Shown piece after piece: positions 35,402 to 45,857 of a stretch of 47,152 nucleotides of DNA. Under the pieces are notes generated by a model. The model was not told the DNA's origin and made no database searches. It was given only the letters and a program-made list of their open reading frames with translations. Each line of letters begins with the position of its first letter. Position 1 is the stretch's first letter. This stretch comes from Richelia intracellularis HH01 (GTDB lineage Bacteria > Cyanobacteriota > Cyanobacteriia > Cyanobacteriales > Nostocaceae): NCBI RefSeq assembly GCF_000350105.1, contig NZ_CAIY01000067.1, positions 1-47,152 on the forward strand, written 5' to 3'. The translations under genes and the position numbers were made by a program.

Positions 35402-37024
35402 TCACTGATTCTGTTGTCTCAACTTAATATCAATGCGTTTCTCTGATGGTAAACGTTCTAAGGTGTAATCGTTAATGTCTACAAATTTCATAGGGGCGGC
35501 TAAGCTAAAATGACATGCTTGAATTTGTTGATACATTTGCTGTGCAATTGTTCGATATGATGGATGCCCTTGACAATTACTACGTAATTCAATCAAGTGA
35601 TATGCTTCTCTTAAGTTCAATTTAATTCGCCACTGTACCAGATAAGCAAAGGGAACAACATACTCAGAAGCATCAGGTAAATCTTTGGCAATTAACTCTG
35701 CAGTTTCTGCAGCACTTTCTAGTGATTGTTTGTAAGGATAAGCCAAATCTGTATCTATTAATTCTAGGGGAATGCTGTAACCATGACTTATAGAGAATCG
35801 TTGGCGCTCTTGAGTGAGTATTCGATGCCTTTGTAAATCTCGATAAGCACCAATATCCGCCAAAATATCAAAAGTGTAGTACACTTCTTCAAAAGCGCGT
35901 CCAGGCCGGTGTACTCTTGACTCCCTCTCTCCAACATAGGTTTTAATAATTGTCAATCTTTCTGATTCCTCCAACCCTGCTACATAGGCTTGCATCTGCT
36001 CAAAATTTAATTTGGAGTGGGGGTAAAGAATAGCTGCTACCACCTTAATTTCTGCTTGGGGATCATACTCTACTAATTGCACTATTGGTTTTGCCTGAAG
36101 TGTAGTCAAAGGGAAAGACGTAACTTGTATATTTCCTAATAGTTTTTGTGTGAGCAACTCAGTATTTTTGTGGTTTCTAGACAAATACTGGGCATATTTA
36201 TTACCCTTATCAGTTTTGGCACGTTTGACAAAAGAAGGAATAACTATATCTAATTCTCGTTGCATATGTTGAGAAAGAGATTTCAATTCTCCATGAGGAG
36301 AAGCATTTAGTTTGACAAGCAAATATTCAAAAGCTCTACCATTGCCAAACAGACCTACATTAGTCAAAGTCGCCATGGGTAGTAAGCCTCGCAACAAATC
36401 TAAGGCTTTTGCATTAATTGCACTATTGTAAGCTCTTTCCGAAGTATCATCATCCCGTACTGTACAACCACGTAACCTTGCTATTAGAGGATTTAGTAAT
36501 TTGGTGTAAGTATCAAACAAATTGTCTAGTGTTTTTTCATACAGTTGACTATAGCTGGAAGCCATAATAGATGGTTCTCGATAATACTGGTAATATCCAT
36601 TAATTTTGCGGTTAAAAGGCACATACCTAGTAGACTTTTCTAAGGGAGAAATACCCAAACGACTATCTTCTAGAGCCTTGGCAGCAATATTGCTAATATT
36701 CTCACAAGCAATATGTGCACCTCCCAACTCTGCCACTGAATCATCTCCATAGCCAATTAACACACGGTCATAAAATTCTGCGGCTTTTTTAATTGATACT
36801 AGGTAATCACGAGCTCTATCTTCCTTATCAACTAAACTTACTTCTGTTGTAAGAATAAATTCATCTAATAGAATACGGCGTAGGCTTTTATTACTGCGGC
36901 TATAGCGAGAAAATAATGCTCCTTTTATCACTTCCGGCAAGTTATATAAACAAAAAACATCAGTGTCACAATTTGTGACAAATGAATCCAATAATAAATG
37001 TTCTGATTCAGTAAATAATGACAT
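35402..37024 (-). CDS. ThyX-like protein with two tandem ThyX domains
   Basis: A 540-residue protein, twice the size of classical flavin-dependent thymidylate synthase (~220-250). It appears to contain two ThyX-like domains. The first (~70-240) has GYGDDSVAELGGAHIACENI where ThyX has its HxSxxEH helix and ends RGLLPMATLTNVGLFGNGR. The second (~310-505) has RDLQRHRILTQERQRFS (R399-H400-R401), resembling the ThyX signature RHRxxSxNExSxR, and ends YVVPFAYLVQWRIKLNLREAYHLIELR. Only domain two keeps RHR. Such long ThyX-family proteins occur in cyanobacteria; catalysis of dUMP methylation is plausible, strengthened by the dUTPase gene 134 bases upstream, but not proven. Start is ATG. Confidence 0.82.
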   Translation of the reverse strand: MSLFTESEHLLLDSFVTNCDTDVFCLYNLPEVIKGALFSRYSRSNKSLRRILLDEFILTTEVSLVDKEDRARDYLVSIKKAAEFYDRVLIGYGDDSVAELGGAHIACENISNIAAKALEDSRLGISPLEKSTRYVPFNRKINGYYQYYREPSIMASSYSQLYEKTLDNLFDTYTKLLNPLIARLRGCTVRDDDTSERAYNSAINAKALDLLRGLLPMATLTNVGLFGNGRAFEYLLVKLNASPHGELKSLSQHMQRELDIVIPSFVKRAKTDKGNKYAQYLSRNHKNTELLTQKLLGNIQVTSFPLTTLQAKPIVQLVEYDPQAEIKVVAAILYPHSKLNFEQMQAYVAGLEESERLTIIKTYVGERESRVHRPGRAFEEVYYTFDILADIGAYRDLQRHRILTQERQRFSISHGYSIPLELIDTDLAYPYKQSLESAAETAELIAKDLPDASEYVVPFAYLVQWRIKLNLREAYHLIELRSNCQGHPSYRTIAQQMYQQIQACHFSLAAPMKFVDINDYTLERLPSEKRIDIKLRQQNQ

Positions 37025-37158
37025 CCAAAAAAAATTAAACTTAATAACTACATTAAGAATTTAAACACTCAGAATCTTCACTTGTAAATCTTCCTATCCA
37101 TGATGCAGATTATCCCTAATATGTTAAGGGTCCTAACAAACATATTGGCTAAGATTTA

Positions 37159-37623
37159 TCAACCGTCAACATCAATAATGCCAGTAGAACCAAAGCCTTT
37201 ACTACCACGCTGAGACCAACTCAACTCATCCACTTCCTGGAAAATTCCCTTTACTACAGGAGCAATAACTAATTGGGCAATTTTCATACCTGGAGTGATT
37301 TTAAAGTTTTCAGGACCAAGATTCAGCAAAATCACTTTGATTTCCCCTCGATAGCCAGAATCAATAGTTCCTGGAGTGTTAAGCACTGTAATCCCATTTT
37401 TTGAAGCTAAACCACTACGAGGCCGTACTTGTATCTCATATCCAAGAGGAACTTCTACAGATATTCCTGTGGATATGGCAAACCACTGCATGGGTTTTAG
37501 AGTATGTTCAGTAATAGCAACCAAATCTGCACCAGAGTCTCCAGGATGTTCATATTTGGGTATTTGTGCTGTGGGCGTAAGACATTTTACTTTTACTATC
37601 GTCTGACTATTAGAATTATTCAT
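37159..37623 (-). CDS. dut: dUTP diphosphatase
   Basis: Hydrolyses dUTP to dUMP and pyrophosphate, keeping uracil out of DNA and supplying dUMP for thymidylate synthesis. The 154-residue trimeric-type enzyme shows all five motifs: PGDSGADL (27-34), RPRSGLASKNG (68-78), NTPGTIDSGYRGEIKVIL (82-99, with catalytic Asp and Tyr), GMKIAQLVI (112-120) and the C-terminal arm RGSKGFGSTG (139-148). It lies 134 bases upstream of the ThyX-like gene on the same strand, consistent with a dut-thyX unit feeding dTMP synthesis. Confidence 0.97.
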   Translation of the reverse strand: MNNSNSQTIVKVKCLTPTAQIPKYEHPGDSGADLVAITEHTLKPMQWFAISTGISVEVPLGYEIQVRPRSGLASKNGITVLNTPGTIDSGYRGEIKVILLNLGPENFKITPGMKIAQLVIAPVVKGIFQEVDELSWSQRGSKGFGSTGIIDVDG

Positions 37624-38445
37624 ATTCAGATACTCATAAACACAGTACTAATCTTAAACCTACCAATTTTATGTTTCATCAACTAGTTTTGTATCCTGAT
37701 ATTGTTTACCTATGTTACACAAGAACTGATTGAGAAACCTCAAATTCTTCAGGATATTAGGGAGATATAAAGCTTAATAATAAAGATTAAACAACACCCA
37801 AAGCCGTTTATCTAATTAAAATAAGGTAAATTTGGTCTTGTCAATGATACTCAGTATATGGTCATCTGTTAGTAAGGTTTGTTTCATAAAAATAGTTTTA
37901 GTTTAGCTATATTAAATTGCAATTGCCGAATTTACCATTTATTACAAAATACTACGCATAAAAATCAACACGCTAAATTATAATTTTTGTTAAGCATATA
38001 TAATTTATCGCTTCAGATGCAATTTCAGATTATGTGATAAGCACACCAGTCGACTTCTTAAGAATTTACCTTGAATTTAAATATATTAATGCAAACATAT
38101 ATTAATATAAATTATCTACATTAGTGCTTTATACCGAATTTGAATCATATACTTGCTATATAGTCTAGTCCTGAACTGTAAAACTACATAAGCTGCCTGA
38201 GATGAACTAAGAAGTTGTTATGCTTTTCTCAAATTATCCTGCAGTATAATTCCTGTTTGCACGAGTGCTCTCTGGTGATCGGGCAATCCTCTTGATAATT
38301 ATACAGTCACGATTGAGTATTTGCTTTAGTAAAAATTCATTAAAATGAGGAGTTAAATAGAATAATGGTTTCAAACGGTACGAAAAATATGAGCCTGTAT
38401 GTATTGTTAAAGTAGAATCCAAGGCAATCTCTCTTGAGAGCTTAT
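37624..38445. other. Intergenic region upstream of dut
   Basis: About 820 bases without a recognised gene. The reverse 62-codon frame at 38234-38422 is not called: no ribosome binding site or family resemblance. An 8-bp dyad (ATATTAAT/ATTAATAT) lies near 38083-38107. Confidence 0.5.
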
Positions 38446-38769
38446 CTATCTATGCCCATCTTCCTCATCTTCAAAAAAGCTCCAGTCATCTTCATCTTCA
38501 TTTTTATTTGCTAATGGCATATTTGTCTGTGGTTGATGGGGGGGAATTATAACCCGGTAGTCAGCATCATAAATTGATTCTTTTTTATCCGAGTCGATAT
38601 TTTTCACTTCACCAGGACCATAGGAATAGGAAGAATTTGAATGATGAACACTATTAGATGAAGGTAGATTTTCTTCATTCCGATATTCTTTTCGAATTTC
38701 TGCAGAATGATCTTTTGCTCTTTGTCTTATTGAGGATCCTTTAAAATCCCAATCATCACTTTCATTCAC
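38446..38769 (-). CDS. Downstream fragment of the frameshifted LapA-like gene
   Basis: The annotated-size frame (107 codons from a GTG at 38769) encodes an acidic, disordered tail with SDDWDF near its start, ESIYDADYRVIIPPHQP in the middle and EDDWSFFEDEEDG at the end. These blocks match the C-terminal half of cyanobacterial LapA/DUF1049-like proteins as I recall them. The frame is open well upstream of the GTG: reading back gives ...PNRFIEDECDWGVNESDDWDF with no stop up to the A8 tract at 38872-38865. So it is best read as the second half of the gene at 39122, reached by a -1 frame change; the joined product would be about 225 residues. Independent translation from the GTG has no clear ribosome binding site. 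Confidence 0.6.
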   Translation of the reverse strand: MNESDDWDFKGSSIRQRAKDHSAEIRKEYRNEENLPSSNSVHHSNSSYSYGPGEVKNIDSDKKESIYDADYRVIIPPHQPQTNMPLANKNEDEDDWSFFEDEEDGHR

Positions 38770-38789
38770 ACCCCAATCACATTCATCCT

Positions 38790-39122
38790 CTATAAATCGG
38801 TTTGGTGAGTTTGCTTCTTTGATAGTTCTACTTCCAGTCTTGGTTTTAAATGGAACATCTGTACTTTTTTTTCATGACTGGCATGGTTATAGGTCGATGA
38901 CTTTTTACTGATTAAATAACTAGAAAATTGATTTAAAGTACTGATTAACCAAGAGGTAAAAATGCCAGCACTAAGACTAAGAAGTATCCATATTGCTAAT
39001 GGCAGAGGTTGAGTTTTCACTCCTAAAAATACCAGGGGTAGAGCTGGTAACCAATTTTGCAGTGACAAAATTGTAAGTATGAATGTAATTACCAATATTA
39101 TAATTAAACGGTTTGTAGCCAT
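38790..39122 (-). CDS. LapA/DUF1049-like membrane protein, upstream fragment
   Basis: 110 codons. Residues 5-24 and 41-62 are membrane helices with the LapA-type pattern LSLQNWLPALPLVFLG and LPLAIWILLSLSAGIFTSWL; then a basic segment to ASHEKK at 81-86. At that point an A8 run (codons GAA AAA AAA) occurs, and after it the zero frame gives a non-homologous 24-residue tail ending TDL-stop. The -1 frame instead continues STDVPFKTKTGS... into the acidic tail at 38446-38769. The membrane part is intact, so a truncated protein might keep some function. LapA-family proteins in other bacteria act in envelope (lipopolysaccharide) assembly; in cyanobacteria the role is unknown. Confidence 0.65.
   Translation of the reverse strand: MATNRLIIILVITFILTILSLQNWLPALPLVFLGVKTQPLPLAIWILLSLSAGIFTSWLISTLNQFSSYLISKKSSTYNHASHEKKVQMFHLKPRLEVELSKKQTHQTDL
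38865..38873 (-). other. A8 slippery tract at the LapA-like frame break
   Basis: Minus strand reads G-AAAAAAAA-G, in zero frame gaA AAA AAA gta. A -1 ribosomal slip on A-AAA-AAA, or transcripts with one extra A, both yield HEKK-STDVPF and join the two open frames without any stop. This is a direct reading of the sequence; actual slippage is inference. Confidence 0.65.
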
Positions 39123-39412
39123 AGAGTTTAAATCATAAATTTTAGGCTTGCCAATTTTCCAGGCATGCCATTTTCAATGGCATAAACAACTTTCTGGGAA
39201 TAAAATCAAGGCTAAGACTTGGAACTTTAGGAATACTTTGTAATACTGAGACATAATTAGGGAATTGGAATCGTTGACTGATAATCTTTTGACTTTTTGT
39301 TGTTCGCTATTTTCCTAAGTATTAGTACTAAGGGGAATTATTTTTATGGGTAATTTACGTCCATATTGACATTTATATTAACCCATAATTCCCCACAGTA
39401 GATATCCATTAG
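39123..39412. other. Spacer between the LapA-like and RNB genes
   Basis: 290 bases with no gene. An 8-bp stem (ATGCCATT-TTC-AATGGCAT, 39165-39183) lies 43 bases upstream of the LapA-like ATG and could sit in its mRNA leader. Confidence 0.5.
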
Positions 39413-41785
39413 CTATTCATCTTCAAGATATGACTCCAGCTCATCTGATTCCATATCTTGAGGAAAATAAGTATTACTTTCATTCTCATCATCATTCCCA
39501 TCCAGAGCAATACCATCACCATCCAGAGCAACGCCATCAATACCAACAGTAACTAAATCTATCTGCTGGCGGTAGTAATCCACACTTTTGACCTGAACTG
39601 CAACGCGATCACCTAATCGATAGGAAGCGCGATTTTTTCTGCCAAACAATGCCTGTTGTCTAGCACGATATTCATACCAGTCATCCTTGAGAGAACTGAC
39701 ATGAACTAATCCTTCCACTCTCAAAGATACGTTTGTAGTTATTTGTACATCTTGGGTAGAAACTTCAATCTCTACGAAGAAACCATATGATTGTACTCCA
39801 GTAATTACACCATTGAAAATCTCACCGATGCGCTGTTTCATCAATGATGCTCTTTGTAAACCAGCTAAATCAGCTTCTGCTTCTTGAACTTCTTTTTCTC
39901 GATCATTGATTTGGGTAATTACCCGATTCAAATCACCTTGTAGTTCTTGCTGTAATTCTGGTGCAAGGACATTCCAATTTATTTCACCATGACAGGAAGA
40001 AGCCAAGAGCTTTACCCGTTCTTTAACCCTTGTATTACGGCGATCACGTCCATTCTTAATAATTATATGTAACACCCTTTGCATTAATAAATCTGAGTAG
40101 CGCCTTAAGGGTGCAGTAAAGTGTATATAACCTTCTGGCAATGCTAAACCAAAGTGAGAAGACTTAGTAGTATTATACAAAGATGGTTTAAGAGTATCTT
40201 GCAGAAGATAGGTCAGCACTTGTTCTGATGCAGATTCGGCAAAAATTTTAGTTAAGTGCTGATAATCTAGGGGTTGAATATCCATCTCCGGTTCTAAAGT
40301 TAAATCTATCCCTAAATTAATTGCTAGTTTGAGCATTTCTTGCACATCATCTATATCTGGAGACCCTTGAACCCTCCAAATTGCAGGTACACCCAAGGCA
40401 TTAAATTGACTTGCAATTAATTGATTAATAAACAATACCAATTCTGTAATTAGTAGGCGTACTGGCGAATCATATTCTATTACACAGCCAAAAGTCCCCT
40501 CATCATAGTATGGATTTTGATTGGGTGGTAAGTTTAGCTGCAAACCACCACGGCTGAGATGTTGCTGGTGTAGGTAAGTAGAAAAATCTTGCAGCTGCTG
40601 AATTCTTTTGATTAGTTCAGAAGAGTTTTTAGTTGTTTTTGTTGTCTGATCTTTGATTGCAGCTTCTACATCTACTTCACTGATTAACTTATCTACTTTA
40701 ATAACTGTAGGCTCAATCTCCCAACTAAGAACAGCTTGGGATTCAGGATCTATAGTAATCAAGACTGAAATTGCTAGGCAGTCCCTCTTAGGAACCAACG
40801 AGCAGCGTTCGCATAATACCTCTGGTAACATGGGTAATACTAGATCCCCCAAGTATACTGAACGACCACGTTTGATCGCTTCCCGATCTAACAATTCATC
40901 TGGTTGTACATAATGGGAAACATCAGCGATATGACAAACTAATAGAAGCTTTCCATCTGTTGTTTCCTCACAAGTCCAAGCATTTTCGACCATATCCCCA
41001 TCACTTTGGGGTCTAGAAATGCTAAAAGTATATAATTCACGCAAATCTAGGCGTTCTTTTAAGTCTGCCTTTACTAGTTTCTTGGGTAGCTTAGAAGCTG
41101 TAGCTTCCACTGCGTCGGAAAATTGTCGAGAAAGATCGTGTTTGCATGTAACTAAATCTATGTCAGCAGCAGCTTCTGCATCACTCCCGAGAATTTGAAC
41201 TACCCTACCCATAGGTGGATATTGGGCTAGAGGGTAACGCAAAACTTCCACATGGGCAAGATGATCTATTGAACTGGATAAATCAATGCTATCTTCTTGA
41301 ATTTTTAACTCAAATAATAAGCGATCATCTAGAGGAACAGCACGAAAACCACCCTCTACCTGCTTGATGCGAGCTAATAGAGTATGGTTAGAACGCTCTA
41401 CAATAAGTTTAACTTCTCCTTCCGGAGAACGACGACGGCTACCTTCCTTTAATATTTTAACTAATACACGATCACCATTCCAGGCATTACTTAGGTAACT
41501 TTCACGGATATAAATATCCTCTGCTCCTTCTAAATCTTGAATGGCAAAACAAAAGCCCTTACTAGAACAACGGAGTTTAGCTTCTATTAATTCCTCTTCT
41601 TCTAGTCGTCGATACTTACCTCTTTCTTTAGCTAGAAGACCTATTTGCTCAAGAACCTCTAGGGAAATTTGCAGTTTTTGTAAGTTTACTTCATCCTCAC
41701 AACCAAGTTTTTTTTCTAAAAGTTTACGAGCTACCAATTTATAATCTGTGAAATTGGCAAGGAGTGTCGCGATTGAAAATTCCAT
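39413..41785 (-). CDS. RNase II/R family (RNB) protein, Zam-like
   Basis: A 790-residue RNB-family protein: N-terminal helix-turn-helix/cold-shock region (~1-180), RNB domain (~240-590; VCHIADVSHYVQPDELLDREA, GRSVYLGDLVLPMLPEVLCE, FTAPLRRYSDLLMQRVLH), and an S1 domain (~650-750), ending in an acidic tail. Canonical enzymes have TIDPxxAxDFDDA metal-binding aspartates after DLRxLxTF; here the place reads FSISRPQSDGDMVENAWT (254-271), so most aspartates are lost. That resembles the cyanobacterial Zam group (linked to acetazolamide resistance in Synechocystis) more than active RNase R; activity is doubtful. Codons 24-26 contain an in-frame A8 tract. A 290-base gap separates it from the LapA-like gene on the same strand. 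Confidence 0.88.
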   Translation of the reverse strand: MEFSIATLLANFTDYKLVARKLLEKKLGCEDEVNLQKLQISLEVLEQIGLLAKERGKYRRLEEEELIEAKLRCSSKGFCFAIQDLEGAEDIYIRESYLSNAWNGDRVLVKILKEGSRRRSPEGEVKLIVERSNHTLLARIKQVEGGFRAVPLDDRLLFELKIQEDSIDLSSSIDHLAHVEVLRYPLAQYPPMGRVVQILGSDAEAAADIDLVTCKHDLSRQFSDAVEATASKLPKKLVKADLKERLDLRELYTFSISRPQSDGDMVENAWTCEETTDGKLLLVCHIADVSHYVQPDELLDREAIKRGRSVYLGDLVLPMLPEVLCERCSLVPKRDCLAISVLITIDPESQAVLSWEIEPTVIKVDKLISEVDVEAAIKDQTTKTTKNSSELIKRIQQLQDFSTYLHQQHLSRGGLQLNLPPNQNPYYDEGTFGCVIEYDSPVRLLITELVLFINQLIASQFNALGVPAIWRVQGSPDIDDVQEMLKLAINLGIDLTLEPEMDIQPLDYQHLTKIFAESASEQVLTYLLQDTLKPSLYNTTKSSHFGLALPEGYIHFTAPLRRYSDLLMQRVLHIIIKNGRDRRNTRVKERVKLLASSCHGEINWNVLAPELQQELQGDLNRVITQINDREKEVQEAEADLAGLQRASLMKQRIGEIFNGVITGVQSYGFFVEIEVSTQDVQITTNVSLRVEGLVHVSSLKDDWYEYRARQQALFGRKNRASYRLGDRVAVQVKSVDYYRQQIDLVTVGIDGVALDGDGIALDGNDDENESNTYFPQDMESDELESYLEDE

Positions 41786-42678
41786 GCGGTGAATCGACCT
41801 GTAGTCAAAACGTCATTGTTTTTGTTTAATTTGGGTTTTTTGCTATGTACTTCTACAAACTTCAACCTTCAAGTAACAAACCGGAATCTATATACCCTGA
41901 GATAGTAACTCCAGAATTTCAGGTTTTAATGGGTGCAGAAGTGAGCTGAAAGCAAAGAAAAGCTTATTAAACCAGGGTCATATATTTAGTTGTTTGAGTT
42001 ATGCAAAATTATTACCAATTAGCTTTTGGAAAGTCATAGTAAATAGTGACTAATGTTACTTGGCAGAGGAAAGTATTAATTGTAGTACTATCTAGCAAGT
42101 TACTATAAATTACCTAATTTTTGGGAAGTTTTGAAAAATTTCTGTATCAATAATTCCCAGCAACACCAAAAATTACTTTAGGAAAAGCAGTTTTTGTAAA
42201 TAATGTTTAATTCATCAAGTAGTTTTACTCCATATGTGGAACCTGCAATTACTAAGTCCATAGTATTATGTCGTAAGCAGTGAGGATTAATCTTTGTTTT
42301 TTTATTGTTATAGATTTAGATCACACTCACGAGAAAGAATTCTGAATAATACAATTGGCTAATTAGTATAGCATCGAGAATAAGCTGTTTATTATATTGA
42401 TTGACTCCTACTCTATGCAGTCAAAACATAACTTGCCATTCAGGATATTACAATGCGCCTATGAAATGCCATAAATTATTAAGACTATTTATATAATTTA
42501 TTCACATCAGAACCTAGACTTAATCAAAAGAGCTAGGGATATGTGTACAAATTCTCTAGGTCGTATGTACATAACTTTGTTATAGTTTACTTTCTATTGA
42601 AAGATATACCAAGAATTGCTAGTTAACAGATTAGCTAAATTCAGTTTTATCCCAGCAAACATTGATATTGGTAATTAT
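41786..42678. other. Divergent intergenic region
   Basis: About 890 bases between the RNB gene (-) and the hypothetical at 42679 (+). A 34-codon frame at 41845-41949 (MYFYKLQPSSNKPESIYPEI...) has protein-like composition and might be a small gene or remnant; not recognised. TATAGT near 42581 could be a -10 box for the downstream gene. Confidence 0.4.
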
Positions 42679-43455
42679 ATGATTTTGGCTCAGTTCCGAA
42701 GCTTGTATCCCACAGGTGCTCTCATAACCGAATTACTACAAATCAGCCATGGACAGTATATTGTTCGTGCAACTGTTAAAATAGAAGACGTAATTCGCTC
42801 TACAGGAATGGCTTCAGCACTGAATATAGAAGAAGCTGAAGATAAGTCAAGAGAAAGGGCACTAATGGTTTTGGGAATAACAAATACATCTTCCCTGATT
42901 GAAGACACATCTTTAAAAGAAATTACATCCACTTTGATCAAAGCTTCTTCTGAAGAGAATTCAACAATTATCAAGGAAGTCAATCCAGAATACTCAAATA
43001 AGGTTATAAATCAAACTAAATCGGAGATTCCAGATAATGTGTCTCAAACAGTGGAACCACTAGTAACATTACCTTTAGAGATTATTAGGGAAGCAACATC
43101 AGATCAAGCTAAGGAAAACGAGCCTGCTCTAGAAGAGAGAAGTCTCAATATTGCTTATAGTAATTCTTCCTCCCAAAATGGCAATGAGAAGTCTCGAGAA
43201 ATTAAAACCATAAAAAAAAGCAAAGAATATGAACCCATAAACCAGTCTGACGATATTGCCAAAATCAGCGCGGAAATGCAACGTTTAGGTTGGACAATGG
43301 AGCAAGGCAGAGATTACTTAATCAAAACTTACGATAAGCGATCACGACACTTACTCTCACAAGAAGAGTTAAAAAACTTTTTAGAATACTTAGAGTCTCA
43401 GACTACGCTGATAGAAATACCGGATGAGATAGACGACCCCCTATCAGGATTTTAA
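42679..43455 (+). CDS. Conserved hypothetical cyanobacterial protein
   Basis: About 258 residues from the ATG at 42679 (the frame extends back to a TTG at 42616). Residues ~1-70 form a conserved-looking domain: FRSLYPTGALITELLQISHG, YIVRATV, STGMASA and EEAEDKSRERALMVLG. The middle ~120 residues are Ser/Glu/Lys-rich linker with an in-frame A8 tract (near 43212). The end (~200-250) is a second helical motif, RLGWTMEQGRDYLIKTYDKRSRHLLSQEELKNFLEYLES. The N-terminal pattern faintly recalls Rad52/Erf-type single-strand annealing proteins, and the C-terminal motif occurs on some DNA-binding proteins; this is a guess, not an assignment. Converges with clpP 106 bases away. Confidence 0.75.
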   Translation: MILAQFRSLYPTGALITELLQISHGQYIVRATVKIEDVIRSTGMASALNIEEAEDKSRERALMVLGITNTSSLIEDTSLKEITSTLIKASSEENSTIIKEVNPEYSNKVINQTKSEIPDNVSQTVEPLVTLPLEIIREATSDQAKENEPALEERSLNIAYSNSSSQNGNEKSREIKTIKKSKEYEPINQSDDIAKISAEMQRLGWTMEQGRDYLIKTYDKRSRHLLSQEELKNFLEYLESQTTLIEIPDEIDDPLSGF

Positions 43456-43561
43456 CTAGATAAAAAGCAGGGTGCGAGGAAGGGAAAGATAAGTAAACAC
43501 TTAAACCTTACCTATTCCTTATTCTCTATTTATGCATTTATAAATTTCATTTGGTCTGCAA

Positions 43562-44167
43562 TTAGACTACAACAATAGGACGACTACCAGAAGCATGGCG
43601 ATCAATTACTTGGTCAATTAAACCATATTCTTTAGCCTCTTCCGGGGACATAAAAAAGTCTCTTTCTGTGTCTTTAGTAATCTGCTCAAGTGACTTCCCA
43701 GTATGTTCAGCCAAATATTCATTCAAGCGTTGTTTGTGATATAAAATTTCTCGTGCTTGGATTTCAATATCAGTAGCTTGACCTTGAGCACCTCCTAAAG
43801 GTTGATGAATCATAATCCGGGAGTGTGGTAGACTCATACGTTTACCTTTAGCACCTGCACTTAGGAGAAATGCGCCCATGCTAGCTGCTAATCCGATACA
43901 AATCGTACATACATCTGGACGAACTTGCTTCATAGTATCAAGCAAACCCATGCCAGCTGTAACTGAACCGCCAGGAGAATTTATATACATATATATATCT
44001 TTCTCAGAGTCTTCAGCGTCCAGGTACAGAAGCTGGGCAACAATTAAGTTGGCAACGTCGTCGTTAATTTGTTGTCCTAAAAAAACAATGCGTTCACGTA
44101 GCAATCGAGAGTAAATATCAAAGGCGCGTTCACCCCTACCAGATTGTTCAATTACTATAGGAATCAT
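43562..44167 (-). CDS. clpP: ATP-dependent Clp protease proteolytic subunit
   Basis: A 201-residue serine peptidase subunit that forms a double heptamer and degrades proteins delivered by Clp ATPases. Catalytic triad is intact: S96 in [10 protein letters not shown]121 in [10 protein letters not shown], and D170 in [26 protein letters not shown] (61-74) forms the substrate-binding strand. The length and intact triad mark it as a ClpP and not the inactive ClpR paralogue of cyanobacteria. No clpX or clpR is adjacent. Confidence 0.97.
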   Translation of the reverse strand: MIPIVIEQSGRGERAFDIYSRLLRERIVFLGQQINDDVANLIVAQLLYLDAEDSEKDIYMYINSPGGSVTAGMGLLDTMKQVRPDVCTICIGLAASMGAFLLSAGAKGKRMSLPHSRIMIHQPLGGAQGQATDIEIQAREILYHKQRLNEYLAEHTGKSLEQITKDTERDFFMSPEEAKEYGLIDQVIDRHASGSRPIVVV

Positions 44168-45338
44168 ACTACCTGCTTATAGTTATCTTAAACATGCATT
44201 TTATCGATTTCAGAAGTTAATTGGTTTATTTTTAACAAAAAAGCTTTGTAAAACATACAATTTTGTATGAAAACGCCACAAAAAACGCAACTACATTCAA
44301 ATATACAGTTTTATCCTACTATCAGGGCCAGGGTGACTATATACTCTCATTGCAATTTAGACAATACCATAATTCAAAGGATAATACAGGTAACAATTAT
44401 AATTTTGTCTGTTGTTATGATTAACTTTGTCTTCTAAAGCAATAAGGCCACATTAAAAAGCAGATCGACTATGAATAATTATCACTCTTTTTATCAATTA
44501 TTTGTAACATCACCTCGACAAGATGGAAATCCTTGATAGGAAAATAATTTTCAGAGGAGAATACAGGCAAACTCATCTTTGAGGGCTTACTTAACACCTA
44601 TGGTATGGAAGAATTAGGTAATAATCATAAGACTGCTGAATGAGACCAGTTAGTATTTGATTGTGTAGGTAAGTAATTAGACAAAAAAGTTACCGACTTA
44701 TATACAAGCATTATTACCAATCACTTAGTACACTTGGCTTTGATTAAAACTAATTTCTACTATCTAAATTTGGAAAAATTATCTTATGTGTAGCCCTATT
44801 CTAATTTGTGTTTAGAATGTAATGTTAGCTTGGCCTTATTAAGGATGAATTTTTTTAGTAATAGCAATTAATATACAAAAGTTATGGAATTAATTGCAAT
44901 ATGGCCAGAGCTAAAAGCAGGTAAAAGGATCACCTTTCCAAAAGAGTTGATTGAACAACATCCCGATTTTTTCGGAATTTTATATCAGTATGGACATTTT
45001 GAAATTCTTAACATTTAGTCATCATTAATTATGTCATGGTATCGTTAAAAGTTAAAATGCTCAGATTACATTTATAAAAATTCTTATTTTCTTGCTTTTT
45101 ACTTACCCTCAGTGCTTTTCACTTAATTAAAATATTTTGTTCTCATTATGAACTTAAATATTTAGGATAGCCACAAGCTTCTCCCCTATTCATCCAGAAA
45201 ATTTTGAAATAGTTACAGTATTTAAGTTTAGAATATAAAGATGTAAATCTGTACTTGAAATTAATAACGTTAGTCATAGCCATATGGCAATGAGCTGATG
45301 TCTCTACCACCATGCTCCCTAAATCTTCCATTGACAAG
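44168..45338. other. Region between clpP and ilvN, one likely small gene
   Basis: About 1.2 kb. The only supported content is the small gene at 44884-45018. The reverse 135-codon frame at 45146-45553 overlaps ilvN in another frame and is a shadow. No riboswitch or leader peptide was recognised upstream of ilvN. Confidence 0.5.
44884..45018 (+). CDS. Small hypothetical protein, 44 aa
   Basis: ATG at 44884 to TAG at 45018 encodes MELIAIWPELKAGKRITFPK followed by a segment with LIEQHPDFFGILYQYGHF. The balanced composition (Trp, Pro, His, Gly, mixed charges) is unlike random AT-rich frames, and the pattern resembles short conserved proteins of filamentous cyanobacteria. No strong ribosome binding site. 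Function unknown. Confidence 0.5.
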   Translation: MELIAIWPELKAGKRITFPKELIEQHPDFFGILYQYGHFEILNI

Positions 45339-45857
45339 ATGAAACATACTCTTTCCGTACTTGTAGAAGATGAATCGGGAGTTCTATCCCGTATTGCCAG
45401 TTTATTTGCCCGCCGTGGTTTTAATATTGAAAGCCTTGCAGTTGGACAAGCTGAACAGGAAGGTATATCTCGGATTACAATGGTTGTAACTGGTGATGCT
45501 CGCGTGATTGAGCAACTCAATAAACAGTTATATAAACTTATCAATGTCCTCAAAGTCAGTGATATTACTGACTCTCCTTGTGTAGAACGAGAGTTAATGC
45601 TGTTAAAAGTTAATGCAACTAGCAGTACCCGTTCGGAAATTGTGGAATTAGCGCAGATTTTTCGCGCACGGGTGGTAGATGTAGCAGAGGATTCTTTAAC
45701 CCTTGAAGTTGTGGGCGATCCTGGGAAAATGGTAGCAATTGTACAAATATTGCAAAAATTTGGTTTACGAGAAATTGCTCGTACCGGGAGAATAGCTCTT
45801 ATACGTGAATCTCGTGTTAATACAGAGTTTCTTAAATCGTTAGAAACAAAAGCTTAA
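45339..45857 (+). CDS. ilvN: Acetolactate synthase small (regulatory) subunit
   Basis: The regulatory subunit of acetohydroxyacid synthase, giving valine feedback control in branched-chain amino acid synthesis. The N-terminal ACT domain is clear: [20 protein letters not shown], then [20 protein letters not shown] and [11 protein letters not shown]; the C-terminal domain has [21 protein letters not shown]. The frame begins at ATG 45312, but the ATG at 45339 (MKHTLSVLV) fits the family start, giving ~172 residues. No adjacent catalytic ilvB gene. Both candidate starts lack a strong ribosome binding site. Confidence 0.95.
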   Translation: MKHTLSVLVEDESGVLSRIASLFARRGFNIESLAVGQAEQEGISRITMVVTGDARVIEQLNKQLYKLINVLKVSDITDSPCVERELMLLKVNATSSTRSEIVELAQIFRARVVDVAEDSLTLEVVGDPGKMVAIVQILQKFGLREIARTGRIALIRESRVNTEFLKSLETKA